Shown here: positions 37,074-46,118 of the stretch, in pieces
Layout of the letters: each line of letters starts with the position of its first letter
Numbering within the stretch: the first letter of the stretch is position 1
NCBI RefSeq assembly: GCF_000787395.1
Contig: NZ_JRAA01000003.1
Location: 434,001 to 498,000, forward strand
Length of the DNA: 64,000 nucleotides
Reading direction: 5' to 3'
DNA from: Solemya velum gill symbiont
Lineage (GTDB): Bacteria > Pseudomonadota > Gammaproteobacteria > Chromatiales > Chromatiaceae
The notes under the pieces: model-generated
What the model saw: the letters and a program-made list of their open reading frames with translations, nothing else
The model's database searches: none
Told to the model about the DNA's origin: nothing
Program-made: the position numbers and the translations under genes

Positions 37074-37096
37074 AATTTGTGGATTGAATATTAACA

Positions 37097-38335
37097 ATGG
37101 CACTGATTGTCCAGAAATATGGCGGCACCTCGGTTGGTACTGTCGAAAAAATCAAGACGGTAGCTGAGAAGGTCAAACGCTTTCAGGCTAACGGCGACCA
37201 GGTGATTGTCGTCGTTTCGGCCATGTCGGGCGAGACCAACCGCTTGCTTGGCCTTGCCGCTGAAGTCGATGAAACTTCGCCCAGCCCGCGTGAGATGGAC
37301 GTGCTGGTTACGACCGGTGAGCAGGTCACCATTGCATTGCTGAGCATGGCTTTGCACAAGATCGGTGTGGACGCGCGTTCCTATACCGGCAGCCAGGTTC
37401 GTATTCTCACGGATCATTCGCACATGAAGGCGCGCATCAAGCGTATCGACGACGAACGTATTCGCAAGGACCTTGATGCAGGACGTGTGGTTGTGGTCGC
37501 CGGTTTTCAGGGTGTCGACACAGATGGAAATATCACTACACTCGGTCGCGGTGGTTCCGATACCACGGCAGTTGCACTGGCTGCTGCGCTGAAGGCAGAC
37601 GAGTGCCAGATCTATACAGATGTTGACGGTGTCTATACGACTGATCCGCGAGTTGAGCCAAAGGCGCGCAAACTCGATCGCATCACCTTCGAGGAGATGC
37701 TCGAGATGGCAAGCCTCGGTTCCAAGGTGCTGCAGATCCGGTCAGTAGAGTTTGCTGGCAAATACAATGTCCCTTTACGGGTACTATCCAGTTTTGAAGA
37801 GGGTGAAGGCACCCTGATTACCTTTGAGGATACAGGCGTGGAACAGGCGAAAATTTCCGGTATAGCGTTTAGTCGCGATGAAGCTAAGTTGACCATCAAG
37901 GGCGTTCCTGACGAACCGGGCGTGGCGTATAAGATTCTTGGCCCGATTGCGGACGCCAATATCGAGGTCGACATGATCGTGCAGAACATCTCTAAAGATG
38001 GCACAACCGACTTCACATTCACCGTTCATCGAAATGATTATGAGCGTGCGGCTGCAATCCTGACTGAGCTGACAAGTACGCTGGGCGGTGAAGAGATTGA
38101 CGGCGATGACAAAATCGTCAAGGTTTCACTGGTAGGAGTCGGCATGCGTTCGCATGCGGGCATTGCCAGCACCATGTTCGAAACACTCGCCCGGGAGGGG
38201 ATCAATATCAGGTTGATTTCGACCTCTGAGATCAAGGTGTCGGTAGTCGTTGATGAAAAATACCTCGAACTAGCAGTGCGCTCACTGCACGAGGCGTTTA
38301 ACCTCGCACAGGATGAAGTTGCAACGGTTGGATGA
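37097..38335 (+). CDS. lysC: Aspartate kinase
   Basis: Phosphorylates aspartate in the first step to lysine, threonine and methionine. The 412-residue monofunctional enzyme has [44 protein letters not shown] and the [16 protein letters not shown] block in its kinase domain, then two ACT domains (about residues 265-405, including [20 protein letters not shown] and [12 protein letters not shown]) that mediate feedback control (blocks in part). It is the ~410-residue alpha-type, not fused to homoserine dehydrogenase. lysC-csrA-tRNA-Ser follows alaS in many gammaproteobacteria. Confidence 0.97.
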   Translation: MALIVQKYGGTSVGTVEKIKTVAEKVKRFQANGDQVIVVVSAMSGETNRLLGLAAEVDETSPSPREMDVLVTTGEQVTIALLSMALHKIGVDARSYTGSQVRILTDHSHMKARIKRIDDERIRKDLDAGRVVVVAGFQGVDTDGNITTLGRGGSDTTAVALAAALKADECQIYTDVDGVYTTDPRVEPKARKLDRITFEEMLEMASLGSKVLQIRSVEFAGKYNVPLRVLSSFEEGEGTLITFEDTGVEQAKISGIAFSRDEAKLTIKGVPDEPGVAYKILGPIADANIEVDMIVQNISKDGTTDFTFTVHRNDYERAAAILTELTSTLGGEEIDGDDKIVKVSLVGVGMRSHAGIASTMFETLAREGINIRLISTSEIKVSVVVDEKYLELAVRSLHEAFNLAQDEVATVG

Positions 38336-38487
38336 ATTGACCCGGCTGTCTAAAAGCACTTGGAATTGTGCTAGACTTTACCCGGCGACATACAATGGGT
38401 GGCGCTCTCCCGGATAGTCGGGGACAAATTGGTGGTGATCTTCATCAGAAGATCAATTTAGATAATAAAGTAACAGGGACTAAGGAA

Positions 38488-38688
38488 ATGTTAATACTCA
38501 CTCGACGTGTCGGCGAAACGCTTATGATTGGCGATGAAATCAGCGTAACCGTACTTGGTGTCAAGGGCAACCAGGTCAGAATCGGCATCAATGCACCACG
38601 CGACGTCTCAGTACATCGCGAAGAAATTTACGATCGTATCCAGCGTGAACATGATGGTGATGAAGAGGTAGCACAGGACGAAGATTAA
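38488..38688 (+). CDS. csrA: Carbon storage regulator CsrA
   Basis: A 66-residue mRNA-binding dimer that blocks or stabilises transcripts at GGA motifs. It starts [20 protein letters not shown] and has [13 protein letters not shown] and [13 protein letters not shown], with Leu4, Arg44-type contact residues of the family present. AAGGA lies 6 bases before ATG 38488; the open frame upstream to 38368 is not part of the gene. The acidic tail ([11 protein letters not shown]) is longer than in E. coli. A terminator-like hairpin follows. Confidence 0.96.
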   Translation: MLILTRRVGETLMIGDEISVTVLGVKGNQVRIGINAPRDVSVHREEIYDRIQREHDGDEEVAQDED

Positions 38689-38709
38689 TGCGATAATCCG
38701 CACCCGTTG

Positions 38710-38744
38710 AACCGGACAGGGGTCACAAATTCCTCCGGTTTTTC
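38710..38744 (+). terminator. csrA terminator-like hairpin
   Basis: AACCGGA/TCCGGTT 7-bp stem with a 17-base loop followed by TTTTTC, 22 bases after the csrA stop. Confidence 0.6.
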
Positions 38745-38773
38745 AATTCGGGAAATCAAAAAATACCGAATAC

Positions 38774-38796
38774 CGGAGAGTTGGCCGAGTGGCTGA
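38774..38796 (+). pseudogene. 5' fragment of a tRNA-Ser
   Basis: Twenty-three bases identical to the first part of the real tRNA-Ser gene (38939-38961): a C, then the acceptor strand and D-arm start GGAGAGTTGGCCGAGTGGC. The copy stops after the D loop; the anticodon arm is missing. It lies 165 bases before the intact gene. Not a functional tRNA. Confidence 0.75.
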
Positions 38797-38797
38797 C

Positions 38798-38922
38798 GAA
38801 GCAGCCAAAGGCTGCGAAGAACAGCGAAGCCGCAGGCGAAGCTGGCCCCGAAGGGGTGAGGGACGAAGTCCCGAATATACGCGCGTCCCTGCATGGCCCG
38901 AAGGGTCATTGAACAGGAGCAA
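38798..38922. other. Train of short hairpins between tRNA fragment and tRNA-Ser
   Basis: Consecutive small palindromes: GCAGCC-AAA-GGCTGC, GCTTCG-like GCGAAGCCGCAGGCGAAGC, CCCC-GAA-GGGG, GGGAC-GAA-GTCCC and ATGGCCC-GAA-GGGTCAT. Several share the GAA loop. No coding frame is credible on either strand. Function unknown. Confidence 0.55.
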
Positions 38923-38939
38923 ACAATAGAGAGAATTAC

Positions 38940-39029
38940 GGAGAGTTGGCCGAGTGGCTGAAGGCGCGCCCCTGCTAAGGGCGTATGGGAGAAATTCCAT
39001 CGAGGGTTCGAATCCCTCACTCTCCGCCA
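38940..39029 (+). tRNA. tRNA-Ser(GCU)
   Basis: A 90-base class II tRNA with the long variable arm. Acceptor GGAGAGT pairs with ACTCTCC, discriminator G, CCA encoded at 39027-39029. Anticodon stem CGCCC/GGGCG (38967-38971/38979-38983) with loop CTGCTAA gives anticodon GCT (38974-38976), reading AGC/AGU serine codons. Its 3' end is the integration site of the 12.4-kb element, whose left repeat preserves the tRNA sequence. Confidence 0.97.
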
Positions 39030-39031
39030 TA
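39016..39031. repeat. attL: left core repeat of the island
   Basis: CTCACTCTCCGCCATA, spanning the last part of the T arm, acceptor strand and CCA of tRNA-Ser. An identical 16-base copy is at 51433-51448 in the same orientation. Confidence 0.85.
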
Positions 39032-39034
39032 TAT

Positions 39035-39067
39035 AACGCTTATGTAGTTGATACATAGGCGTTTTTT
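39035..39067 (+). terminator. Terminator just inside attL
   Basis: AACGCTTATGTA/TACATAGGCGTT pairs over 12 bp (one G-T), loop of five, then TTTTTTCTTTTT. It is brought by the island and replaces the chromosomal terminator now found after attR. Confidence 0.85.
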
Positions 39068-39085
39068 CTTTTTATTCAGAAGTTT

Positions 39086-39107
39086 ATGTACGGATTGATG
39101 TACGGGT
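39086..39107. repeat. Left copy of the ATGTACGG repeat pair
   Basis: Two ATGTACGG units 13 bases apart. A 21-of-22-base match to this pair lies at 51293-51314, just upstream of the integrase gene, followed there by a third unit. Likely integrase arm-type binding sites. Confidence 0.65.
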
Positions 39108-39345
39108 CCGATCTGGATATCCGTCAAACTACACCTGGAAATCCATAAGAAACGCTGAATCCTGCAGGAAAGAAAATCTTCCCTACCTCTTAAACAGATC
39201 AACAATAGAGGCCATACAGCCAAGAGTGCTTTGGGGTGTGACTCAGTCATCACCACAGAGGGCCAATGGCGACTCATTTCCACTGCTACCAGAACCCCCT
39301 GTACTAAACAAGCCCCTCTCAGGGGGGGTACATGACATACTATTG

Positions 39346-39780
39346 ATGGGTAGCAACAACAGCCAGATTGCGACACTGGTAGAGCGCCATACTCGGTATG
39401 TCATGCTGGTGAAGACCAACAGCAAGGAGACCGAGACCGTCATCAATGCACTGATCAAGCATGCACACAAGTTACCGAGGGAACTCTACAAGTCGCTGAC
39501 ATGGGATCGTGGCAAGGAGATGGCTGATCATAAACGCTTTACGCTGGCCACAAACATCAAGGTCTACTTCTGTGATCCTCACAATCCCTGGCAACGCGGA
39601 TCGAATGAAAATACCAATGGACTACTGAGACAATACTTCCCGAAAGGGATGGACCTGTCGGATGTGTCACAGGCTAAACTGAATGCTGTGGCAAGACGAC
39701 TGAATGAACGACCAAGGAAGACGCTGGACTTTGAAACACCGGCCGAGCGATTTGCACAATGTGTTGCATCGACCGGTTGA
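39346..39780 (+). pseudogene. IS30-family transposase remnant (C-terminal half)
   Basis: Codes for the C-terminal part of an IS30-type transposase: GSNNSQIATLVERHTRYVMLV, LTWDRGKEMADHKRF (second catalytic Asp) and WQRGSNENTNGLLRQYFPKG with the catalytic Glu (in parts). The N-terminal HTH and first Asp are absent, so it is not active. It is a different IS30 lineage from the intact copy at 40445-41504 and shows no intact left end. Confidence 0.85.
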
Positions 39781-40054
39781 AATCGCAGCCCAAAGCAGTC
39801 ATTTACATGGCTACCCTTAGTTGAAAGTTAATTGATAATTATCAATTAGCATTCCCTGATTTATAACCAATATCAATTAGGGTGTTCTAATTTTTATTTG
39901 TGAGTCTACTAACAACCCGAAGCTGATATCGAAACTTAATTGGCGACTGACTCTTTCTTGGTAACAACGGATGTTGGAAGTTGCAAAATGCGGGAGCGAT
40001 GACTTCCTGTTTCGTGGCAAAAGCTGCCCGTCACACCACAGGTTTTATTTATTT

Positions 40055-40322
40055 AGCCAGAATTGAAAATAACTGCTTCGGGTCGAATAATTTGGCCACG
40101 TAATCATCCATGCTGGCAAAAAAACTTTTTCCTTGTCACCTTTCAGGGCATTGTCTGTCAGTCCGATTGCAGACAGGTCTTTGGATTGTTCCTGCTGGCG
40201 AATGTGGCGTGCCACCTCGGTCCCGTCCATCACGGGCATCTGACGATCAATTAACAACACATCAAAAACATTCGCGCCAAGCAAGTCAGGTGCTTTCTTA
40301 CCATTGGATGCAACTACAACTT
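40055..40322 (-). pseudogene. Receiver-domain (REC) fragment, frameshifted
   Basis: One frame reads VVVASNGKKAPDLLGANVFDVLLIDRQMPVMDGTEVARHIR (in parts; Asp of LIDRQMPVMDG is the phosphoacceptor) to ALKGDKEK, and a second frame continues FASMDDYVAKLFDPKQLFSILAK, the normal end of a REC domain. A single frameshift at about 40130 separates them, and the upstream kinase is missing. Remnant of a hybrid kinase or response regulator. Confidence 0.75.
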
Positions 40323-40444
40323 AGAAGCTATGCACTATCAGATCACACCCTGTCTCGACTCTGAAAGAATGACATTATAATCAATGCTTTACTGTTCATT
40401 ATTTTGCACCAAAAAAGTACAGACCGCACTAATTTGTATCGCGG

Positions 40445-41504
40445 ATTCAACTCACTAGTGCAACGGATGGGTTAATCCCGAAAAATACTTGATTGGGCGT
40501 TTTAATGCCAAGACATTTTCGGGGACGATTGTTCAGTTTATTCATCACCTGGTTGATTTCCGCCTGAGTGATGGTTGTAAAGTCCCGATGCTTTGGGAAG
40601 TATTGGCGAATGAGTCCATTGGTGTTCTCATTCAAGCCACGTTCCCAGGAGGCATAGGGATGGGCAAAGAAGAACCTGGCACTGAGGCCTTTAGCGATGG
40701 TCTCGTGACCGGCGAATTCCTTACCATTATCTGAGGTCAGCGTGTGAACGCGGCCGGCGATGGGTTTGAGCAGTTTGAGGATAGCGCTGGTGACGTTGCT
40801 GGCGGTTTTTCTCTCCACCTTATGGATGAGCGTCAATCGGGATTTACGCTCGGTGATTGAAACGATGGCCTGTTTGTGGCCTTTTCCGATAATGGTATCA
40901 AGTTCCCAATCACCGAAGCGTGAACGCTCATCAACCACGGCAGGACGTTCATCGATGCTGACTCGGTTAATCAGTTGCCCTCGGCGGCTATAGCTGCCAT
41001 AGCGCTTTCGACGCTGCTTCTGGCAACGCAGGTGGCGGTATAGGTTACCGCCCATGGATTTGTTCTGGAGAACGTACTGGTAAATCCACTCATGAGAGAT
41101 TTGAATGTCAGCCTCATTGCACAGCCACAGGCTGATTTGTTCCGGACTCCAGTCCTCGCGCAACAGATGCTCGACTCGCTCCCAGTGGGTAGTGGCAATA
41201 CGGGGCTGGCTCTTGCTCTGACGGCGCTCTACAGACAGCCGATGGGCCTGTTTGGGGCGATAGCCGCGCAAGCCACGGTTACGCCTCAGTTCGCGGCTGA
41301 CAGTGGATTTGTGGCGCCCAAGTATCTTGGCTATCTCTGTTTGATTGTGACCTGCTTTCATCAGTGCCTGAATCTGGTATCGTTCTTCCTGGGTAAGCTG
41401 CGTGTACATGGTGCTCCTCTAACTTTGGTCGGTGAGAGAAGCTACCTATGCTACCGCAGCTTGCCCTCTAACCAACTCTGTTGAGTTGCACTTGGAAATT
41501 GAAT
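40445..41504 (-). mobile_element. Intact IS30-family insertion sequence
   Basis: About 1,060 bp with imperfect inverted ends: ATTCAACTCACTAGTGCAAC at the left (40445-40464) and its partner at 41485-41504, matching 16 of 20. The left end overlaps the transposase stop region. No clear target duplication is seen. Confidence 0.8.
40447..41409 (-). CDS. IS30-family transposase
   Basis: A 320-residue transposase, full length. The N terminus has a HTH (LTQEERYQIQALMKAGHNQTEIAKILGRHKSTVSRELRRN, seen as EIAKILGRHKSTVSREL), then the DDE domain: GDWELDTIIGKG, LTSDNGKEFAGHE and WERGLNENTNGLIRQYFPK. It moves its IS by a copy-out route. It faces left within the island cargo and separates the REC remnant from the porin gene. 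Confidence 0.95.
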   Translation of the reverse strand: MYTQLTQEERYQIQALMKAGHNQTEIAKILGRHKSTVSRELRRNRGLRGYRPKQAHRLSVERRQSKSQPRIATTHWERVEHLLREDWSPEQISLWLCNEADIQISHEWIYQYVLQNKSMGGNLYRHLRCQKQRRKRYGSYSRRGQLINRVSIDERPAVVDERSRFGDWELDTIIGKGHKQAIVSITERKSRLTLIHKVERKTASNVTSAILKLLKPIAGRVHTLTSDNGKEFAGHETIAKGLSARFFFAHPYASWERGLNENTNGLIRQYFPKHRDFTTITQAEINQVMNKLNNRPRKCLGIKTPNQVFFGINPSVALVS

Positions 41505-41646
41505 TCACGTATCATTATTGTTGTGTAATTTACAGTGTGATATTTTTTTTAAAAAAACAATTGCTTATCTTATCAATAGAGACTATATTTTCATGAATTA
41601 ATGGCTTTGACTTCGAAAAACTAAACACGAATCAAGGGGATTCTAA

Positions 41647-42576
41647 ATGAAAAAATCTATAATCGCTGCTGCATTGGCGGCTACTGTTGCGGCTCCTGCT
41701 GCTAATGCAAATGTCGTATTTTATGGCACCGTCAACGTTTCTATTGACTATTTTACTGACAACGATGATGACCAACGTTTCTGGTCGGTAAAAAGCAATG
41801 ACTCGACCATTGGTTTCAAAGGCACCGAGGACCTCGGCAACGGACTGAGCCTGATCTGGAATGCTCAAACCTATTATGATTTTGCCGATGGTGATGCCTG
41901 GGGTGGTGGCTTTGGCAGCTATATTGGTTTGGCTGGAGACTGGGGTACTTTCATGTACGGCGTTCTGGACACTCCAGTAATGATGTCCACGGCAGCACTT
42001 GATCTTTTTGCCGATACTGTTGCAGACTACAATATGTCACCCGACGCAATTCAGGATGTAACCGCAGCTAACGCGATTGCCTATGTTTCTCCGAACATGA
42101 ATGGACTGACTGTCGCTGCTGCCATCGTTCCGGGTGAGGATGGTGCGGCTCCAAACGGTATCTCTGGCACAGGTCTTGCCGATGCTTACTCAGTTGCTGC
42201 AATGTACAGCAACAATGGCCTCTATCTATCTGCAGGTGGTTATGAAGACTTGGGCGACGATCATGACAAGTGGCGTGTTGGCGCTGGCTACACAATCAAC
42301 GCAGTGACACTTAATGCAGTTTATGAAGATGATAATGATAATGGAAAAACTTGGCAGATTTCTGGCGCATATGACTTTGGCAACAACACTGCAAAAGCAA
42401 TGTACATGAGTGAAGATAGTGGCGACGATAAGGCATGGGCAATTGGCTTAGACCACGCACTTAGCAAGCGCACAAAAGCATATGCTGTCTATGTAAATGG
42501 GGAAGATCAAGTCTCCGTACATGGATATGGCGATGATGCCGCCGCGTTCTCCATGGGCATGATCCATAACTTCTAA
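41647..42576 (+). CDS. Outer-membrane porin (Gram-negative porin family)
   Basis: A 309-residue general porin: signal peptide ending NANA (about 1-21), then VVFYGTVNVSIDYF, the family block STIGFKGTEDLGNGLSLIW and a beta-rich body ending in FSMGMIHNF, with the terminal Phe needed for BAM assembly. It lacks the usual L3 PEFxG constriction motif in recognisable form. A GGGG ribosome site precedes the ATG and a strong terminator follows, so it is a single-gene unit within the island. Confidence 0.92.
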   Translation: MKKSIIAAALAATVAAPAANANVVFYGTVNVSIDYFTDNDDDQRFWSVKSNDSTIGFKGTEDLGNGLSLIWNAQTYYDFADGDAWGGGFGSYIGLAGDWGTFMYGVLDTPVMMSTAALDLFADTVADYNMSPDAIQDVTAANAIAYVSPNMNGLTVAAAIVPGEDGAAPNGISGTGLADAYSVAAMYSNNGLYLSAGGYEDLGDDHDKWRVGAGYTINAVTLNAVYEDDNDNGKTWQISGAYDFGNNTAKAMYMSEDSGDDKAWAIGLDHALSKRTKAYAVYVNGEDQVSVHGYGDDAAAFSMGMIHNF

Positions 42577-42601
42577 TCCATCACAACGATTGATACTCAG
42601 G

Positions 42602-42626
42602 GGGGAGCTTCGGCTCCCCTTTTTTC
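42602..42626 (+). terminator. Porin terminator
   Basis: GGGGAGC-TTCG-GCTCCCC stem-loop followed by TTTTTT, 25 bases after the porin stop. Confidence 0.93.
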
Positions 42627-42773
42627 CTCTTGCAAACTGTAAGCATTTCCCTGTTCTTGCAGTGGATTGTTAATGTCCACTTCCAATAAAGAGCTAGTCA
42701 CTATACCTGGGTGTGTATACATCACTGACCGCAATAGTCGAGGAGCAGTCATTCACAAACAGTAACCTGATAG

Positions 42774-42859
42774 TCCGCTACTGGCCGGAAGCAGACCTTC
42801 AGGGCAGGAAATGCCCCAATAAGGCTGAACGACCGCTTCCGACCCGAAACGGTCATTCA
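42774..42859. repeat. Dispersed palindromic repeat, copy b
   Basis: GTCCGCTACTGGCCGGAAGCAGAC...GACCGCTTCCGACCCGAAACGGTCATTC: two inverted copies of the CCGCTTCnGGCC unit (quoted by its halves). The 42577-42990 gap holds this and the porin terminator; a short frame over it is not a credible gene. Confidence 0.7.
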
Positions 42860-42990
42860 TTGTTTACTCGACTGTTTGAATTTCCGGCATCTTGTATGCA
42901 CTGAATGCCTCGACATCTTCATCTGGTTTCCAGGCTTCCATAACCTGATCACACTCTATGACGTAAGTTATGTAGCCCTTGCGTAATTCA

Positions 42991-44160
42991 TCACTCACAG
43001 GAGCCCACGACTACCCTGTCGTGTTTGTTCTCGACCACCTTGGAAAAAGCGTTTAGAACGGTATATTGCAATGCCTCTGATGCGGGCCCCAGCGATTTAT
43101 TGATCATAATCAAGATAGCCAGTGGATAGTGCGGTGGTAGATGATGGCTTGCTGAAGGCACCGCCAGCCAATCTACATCCGCGCGCATGCCGTTACGTTC
43201 AAGAATCGCCTTCACTTCGGATGGTGACTGCCATTCACCATCGGTTTTGAACTTTGACACATTCCTGGTCACAAACACGGGGGCGTCGCCTTCCGTTGCA
43301 CCCACCGCGGCTTCCCGCCCGCTGGAAGAAGACCGAGCCTTTCGCGCCATCTGATCGACATAGTGCGCAGGCAGCGAAGGGTCAAACACCTTGGCAATCG
43401 TCTCGCACGCGTGGTAGGTCAACACACTTCCGGAAGTATTTGCAAATGCCCGGTCCTTGTTGGCCCGCAACTGAGGCAGGATCTGGAACAGTGTTGTAGT
43501 AAACAGGAGATGCGACAGCAAGAGTACCGCGTCTGCAGCGACCGGACCGATAAAAGGAAACTGGCTCAGAGACCAGCTTTTGACAAAGAAGGCATAGGAG
43601 ATCGTGGTCACGCCCAGGGTAAAGAATTGCCGTATCCCCACATATCTCTGAATGGATTGCTCATTCAGAAGGTCTTTGACGAGAAAAGGCCTGAAACGGA
43701 CGCCATGCATCTCCGGAGGATCTCCCTTGGCCATGAACCGGGCGGCCTGTCCTCCTTCCAGGTAGTAGATCAACGCCAGACAGGTCGCATAGCCTCCAAG
43801 CTGCGCCAACGCCAAAAAGCCCAGGTCGTTTCTCCAGTTGTCATAAAACCCTGCCAGCAACAGTATTCCCGAGCAGAGCAACAACAGAAACATTGCCCCA
43901 CCCAGGAGTGTGCGTAAGGCCGCCTTCGCCGACTTGAGCGTAATACGGTCAGAGGCCGGTTCTTCTAGCGTGTCCGTCTGGCCGGTGCTTGTTCCTTCAA
44001 ACAGATCTCTAACATTGGCAAATAGGTTCAGCACGCAGGCTCGATCCCCATCTGACAGTGATTCCAGGATCAACCGTTCATTCGGCTCCGGCAGATCGCC
44101 TCCGGAAAGCTTGGCTTCAAAAAAGCGAATAAAGTACTCGTTCGTCTCTCCCAGACGCAT
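42991..44160 (-). CDS. Hypothetical membrane protein
   Basis: About 389 residues from ATG 44160 (AAGGAA upstream). The cytoplasmic N terminus (FIRFFEAKLSGGDLPEPNERLI) is followed by four predicted membrane segments in the middle (LLLLCSGILLLAGF, ALAQLGGYATCLALIYYL, FTLGVTTISYAFFV, VLLLSHLLFTTTLF) and a soluble C-terminal half with FVTRNVSKFKTDGEW and an HLPPHYPLAI stretch. No family is recognised. Codon use and base content are richer in GC than the neighbouring island genes, suggesting separate origin. Confidence 0.75.
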   Translation of the reverse strand: MRLGETNEYFIRFFEAKLSGGDLPEPNERLILESLSDGDRACVLNLFANVRDLFEGTSTGQTDTLEEPASDRITLKSAKAALRTLLGGAMFLLLLCSGILLLAGFYDNWRNDLGFLALAQLGGYATCLALIYYLEGGQAARFMAKGDPPEMHGVRFRPFLVKDLLNEQSIQRYVGIRQFFTLGVTTISYAFFVKSWSLSQFPFIGPVAADAVLLLSHLLFTTTLFQILPQLRANKDRAFANTSGSVLTYHACETIAKVFDPSLPAHYVDQMARKARSSSSGREAAVGATEGDAPVFVTRNVSKFKTDGEWQSPSEVKAILERNGMRADVDWLAVPSASHHLPPHYPLAILIMINKSLGPASEALQYTVLNAFSKVVENKHDRVVVGSCE

Positions 44161-44490
44161 TTGGGTTTCCTTGTTAGGTAAATTATTACTGGTAAATGGC
44201 AAAGCCGCATTGCAAGCCACTGAACATGTTAGCCCTCCCGAATCCTCGCTGCCCTGTCAAGCCTAGCGGCATCCGTGGGATTGCGCACGGTGACATTGTA
44301 GCGGCGCGCAGCGACCGAGGATAGCCCTGCTTTATGGCCGACGGGCCTCCACCCTTTGCAATTCCCTTATTCTTGGTGTCGAGACGAAGGATTCTATGCA
44401 CCATTACTCTTTCATCAACACCGTACTTTGCATCAATCGTTCGCCTTTTACAGTGAAAGTACCACCATGTGGTCGGATAATTACGTTCAT

Positions 44491-44575
44491 GAATTTCCGC
44501 TTCTGGCCGAAAGCAGACCTTCGGGACAGGAAATGTCCCAATCAGGCTGATTGACCGCTTCAGACCCAAGGCAGA
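44491..44575. repeat. Dispersed palindromic repeat, copy c
   Basis: GAATTTCCGCTTCTGGCCG..AAGCAGACC and TTGACCGCTTCAGACCC, same unit as copy b. The gap 44161-44595 contains only this repeat and a frame with no protein character. Confidence 0.7.
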
Positions 44576-44595
44576 CAATACTAAATCCCAAACAA

Positions 44596-45069
44596 TCACT
44601 TTAGATTGTAGTGATTGCCAGGCAGGATTTGATTCCAAGTTCCGTATGCCGAACCATCCCCCCTGAAAAGATCATATGTTCCATCAATCTTTTTAATCAC
44701 CTTTACACACTTCAACTTGCCCCTGTCTTTTTTTGAATCGCGGTAAGAAAAACAAAGATTCTGTTTGGTTACTTTCCAATCACCATGCGCAGGAAACGGA
44801 GCGCCTCCACTGGCGGCATAACCAACATCAACCATTTTTCTATCCGCACCGTAATAGGTTTTAAACTGAACCCATACTTCCGGATATCCAACACTCTCAG
44901 CCTGCTTGATACGTGAACCAACAGCTGTATTATTATTGATAAGTTGTTTTATCTCTTTTCCAGATAACAATGTATCAGCTAAGACGGCAGATACTGGTAC
45001 TAACAATGCAACTGCCAGTATCAAAGCGGTAATCATTGGTAATCGTTGGATATTTCTTTCTGTACTCAT
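44596..45069 (-). CDS. Secreted hypothetical protein, DUF995-like
   Basis: A 157-residue protein with a signal peptide (LILAVALLVPVSAVLA, about residues 12-31). The mature part has LLSGKEIKQLINNNTAV, WVQFKTYYGADRKMVDVGYA, GDWKVTKQNLCFSYR and LKCVKV, a layout like small periplasmic DUF995 proteins (LSGxEI, W...C pattern). Two Cys could pair. Role unknown. A GAGGGC site precedes ATG 45069. Confidence 0.75.
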   Translation of the reverse strand: MSTERNIQRLPMITALILAVALLVPVSAVLADTLLSGKEIKQLINNNTAVGSRIKQAESVGYPEVWVQFKTYYGADRKMVDVGYAASGGAPFPAHGDWKVTKQNLCFSYRDSKKDRGKLKCVKVIKKIDGTYDLFRGDGSAYGTWNQILPGNHYNLK

Positions 45070-45210
45070 GGCTCTTGCCCTCCATTAATACATGCAGAAT
45101 TGAATCATCAAGTCTTTACATTGACATGACTCACTCTCTTAATAAAAGTGTAGTCAATAAAACGTCTTGCTTTACTGATAGTAATCAAATGAAAAGATAT
45201 AGAACATATT

Positions 45211-45247
45211 GTGAATACCCGCTTCTGGCCGAAAGCAGTCACTCAGG
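45211..45247. repeat. Dispersed palindromic repeat, copy d
   Basis: GTGAATACCCGCTTCTGGCC..GAAAGCAGTCACTC, a single unit of the same family, touching the end of the small zinc-finger-like gene. Confidence 0.6.
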
Positions 45248-45497
45248 ACAATTCATCTATATCCACCAGTAACTCGGCACTCTCACCCACAATCTGATCA
45301 ACAAGTTTGCGAAAATAGATTGATTCCTTGGTGTAATAACCGTGCTTCACCCTCGGATTCTTAGCTCCTGTACTCTTCCCTCCGTGATAGCGACATCTTC
45401 CGTTAGGCATCGAGTAGTGACCACACTTCCCTCCTGAACGTGTTTTTGCACCACATCGAGGCATTTCCTCATGGGGAATACCCTTCCATTTGCCCAT
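45243..45497 (-). CDS. HGGxSTG-motif small protein (zinc-finger-like)
   Basis: An 84-residue phage/island-type protein: MPRCGAKTRSGGKCGHYSMPNGRCRYHGGKSTGAKNP (seen as CGAKTRSGGKC and CRYHGGKSTG). The spacing of Cys and His suggests a small treble-clef-like metal site; such proteins are common near phage terminase or primase genes, with unknown role. Its start overlaps the upstream gene by one base. A paralogue lies at 57477-57773. Confidence 0.8.
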   Translation of the reverse strand: MGKWKGIPHEEMPRCGAKTRSGGKCGHYSMPNGRCRYHGGKSTGAKNPRVKHGYYTKESIYFRKLVDQIVGESAELLVDIDELS

Positions 45498-45997
45498 TAC
45501 CCCTCCCCCTTGTGGACATCACCGACAATCGCCTGACCACCATCCTCGACGTTGACGTGCTGTACCGTGATCTTCTGCTTACCACCGTTACGGTAGCGCT
45601 GTAGCGCCTCCATCTGTGCAGTGAATGTTCTCATCAGTTTGGTTGTCCTGTTAATCCCTGAATTAACGCCATCCACTGTATTATCAGGCAACATTGCCCG
45701 GCTTGCGCACTCCATCGCCATGTTATGAACCGCAACCATTTGGCTTGCAAGCATACCCTCTAGCCCATCTTTGGGGTGTATCTCTGCCATGAGAGCAATT
45801 GCTGCATTGATGCGATCTTCATCCTTGTCGAATTGCGCATTAGCAGCCTGATTGAGCATGGTCATAGCGGCATCAGCGTTGGCTGTACCACAGACGAGTT
45901 TTACCTGATCATCGTTGTACTCCAGCTTGTGTTTATCATCGCCCATCGAAACTGTAGGGGGAGTAATCTTTGCCGTGTCGATATCTTTTTTGGTCAT
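45497..45997 (-). CDS. Island/prophage-type hypothetical protein
   Basis: A 166-residue soluble protein with a middle helical part (VAVHNMAMECASRAM, NSGINRTTKLMRTFTAQMEALQRYRNGGKQ) and an end VQHVNVEDGGQAIVGDVHKGEG, a pattern seen in proteins encoded beside phage terminase small subunits. Function not established. It sits between the DUF3987 gene and the HGG-motif gene, which it overlaps by one base. Confidence 0.75.
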   Translation of the reverse strand: MTKKDIDTAKITPPTVSMGDDKHKLEYNDDQVKLVCGTANADAAMTMLNQAANAQFDKDEDRINAAIALMAEIHPKDGLEGMLASQMVAVHNMAMECASRAMLPDNTVDGVNSGINRTTKLMRTFTAQMEALQRYRNGGKQKITVQHVNVEDGGQAIVGDVHKGEG

Positions 45998-46008
45998 CGT
46001 TTTTACTC

Positions 46009-46071
46009 TTAAGGTTTACCAGTCGGGGAATTAGCCCTACCTAACGCTTTGAAAAACTCTGCGATTTTCAT
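46009..46071 (-). CDS. 20-residue micro-ORF upstream of the 166-residue gene
   Basis: MKIAEFFKALGRANSPTGKP, with AGGAG eight bases before the ATG and a stop 12 bases before the next start. The perfect ribosome site suggests it is translated; it could be a small protein or a leader peptide. Confidence 0.4.
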   Translation of the reverse strand: MKIAEFFKALGRANSPTGKP

Positions 46072-46118
46072 GGTCGTTGCTCCTGTTAAATTTAACCAAT
46101 CTGTTGTTGGATCAATAA

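Noticed and set aside
36986-37096. Lysine riboswitch before lysC
   Set aside because: The leader is too short and holds a single simple hairpin.
38685-39056. Minus-strand frames over the tRNA-Ser region
   Set aside because: They translate the tRNA and hairpin train in reverse and have no independent support.
40441-41508. Target duplication around the IS30 copy
   Set aside because: Bases flanking the two ends do not match, so no duplication is claimed.
42713-42904. 63-residue plus-strand frame
   Set aside because: It is made almost entirely of the dispersed palindromic repeat.
44186-44638. 150-residue minus-strand frame
   Set aside because: It crosses a dispersed repeat and overlaps two better genes; composition is not protein-like.
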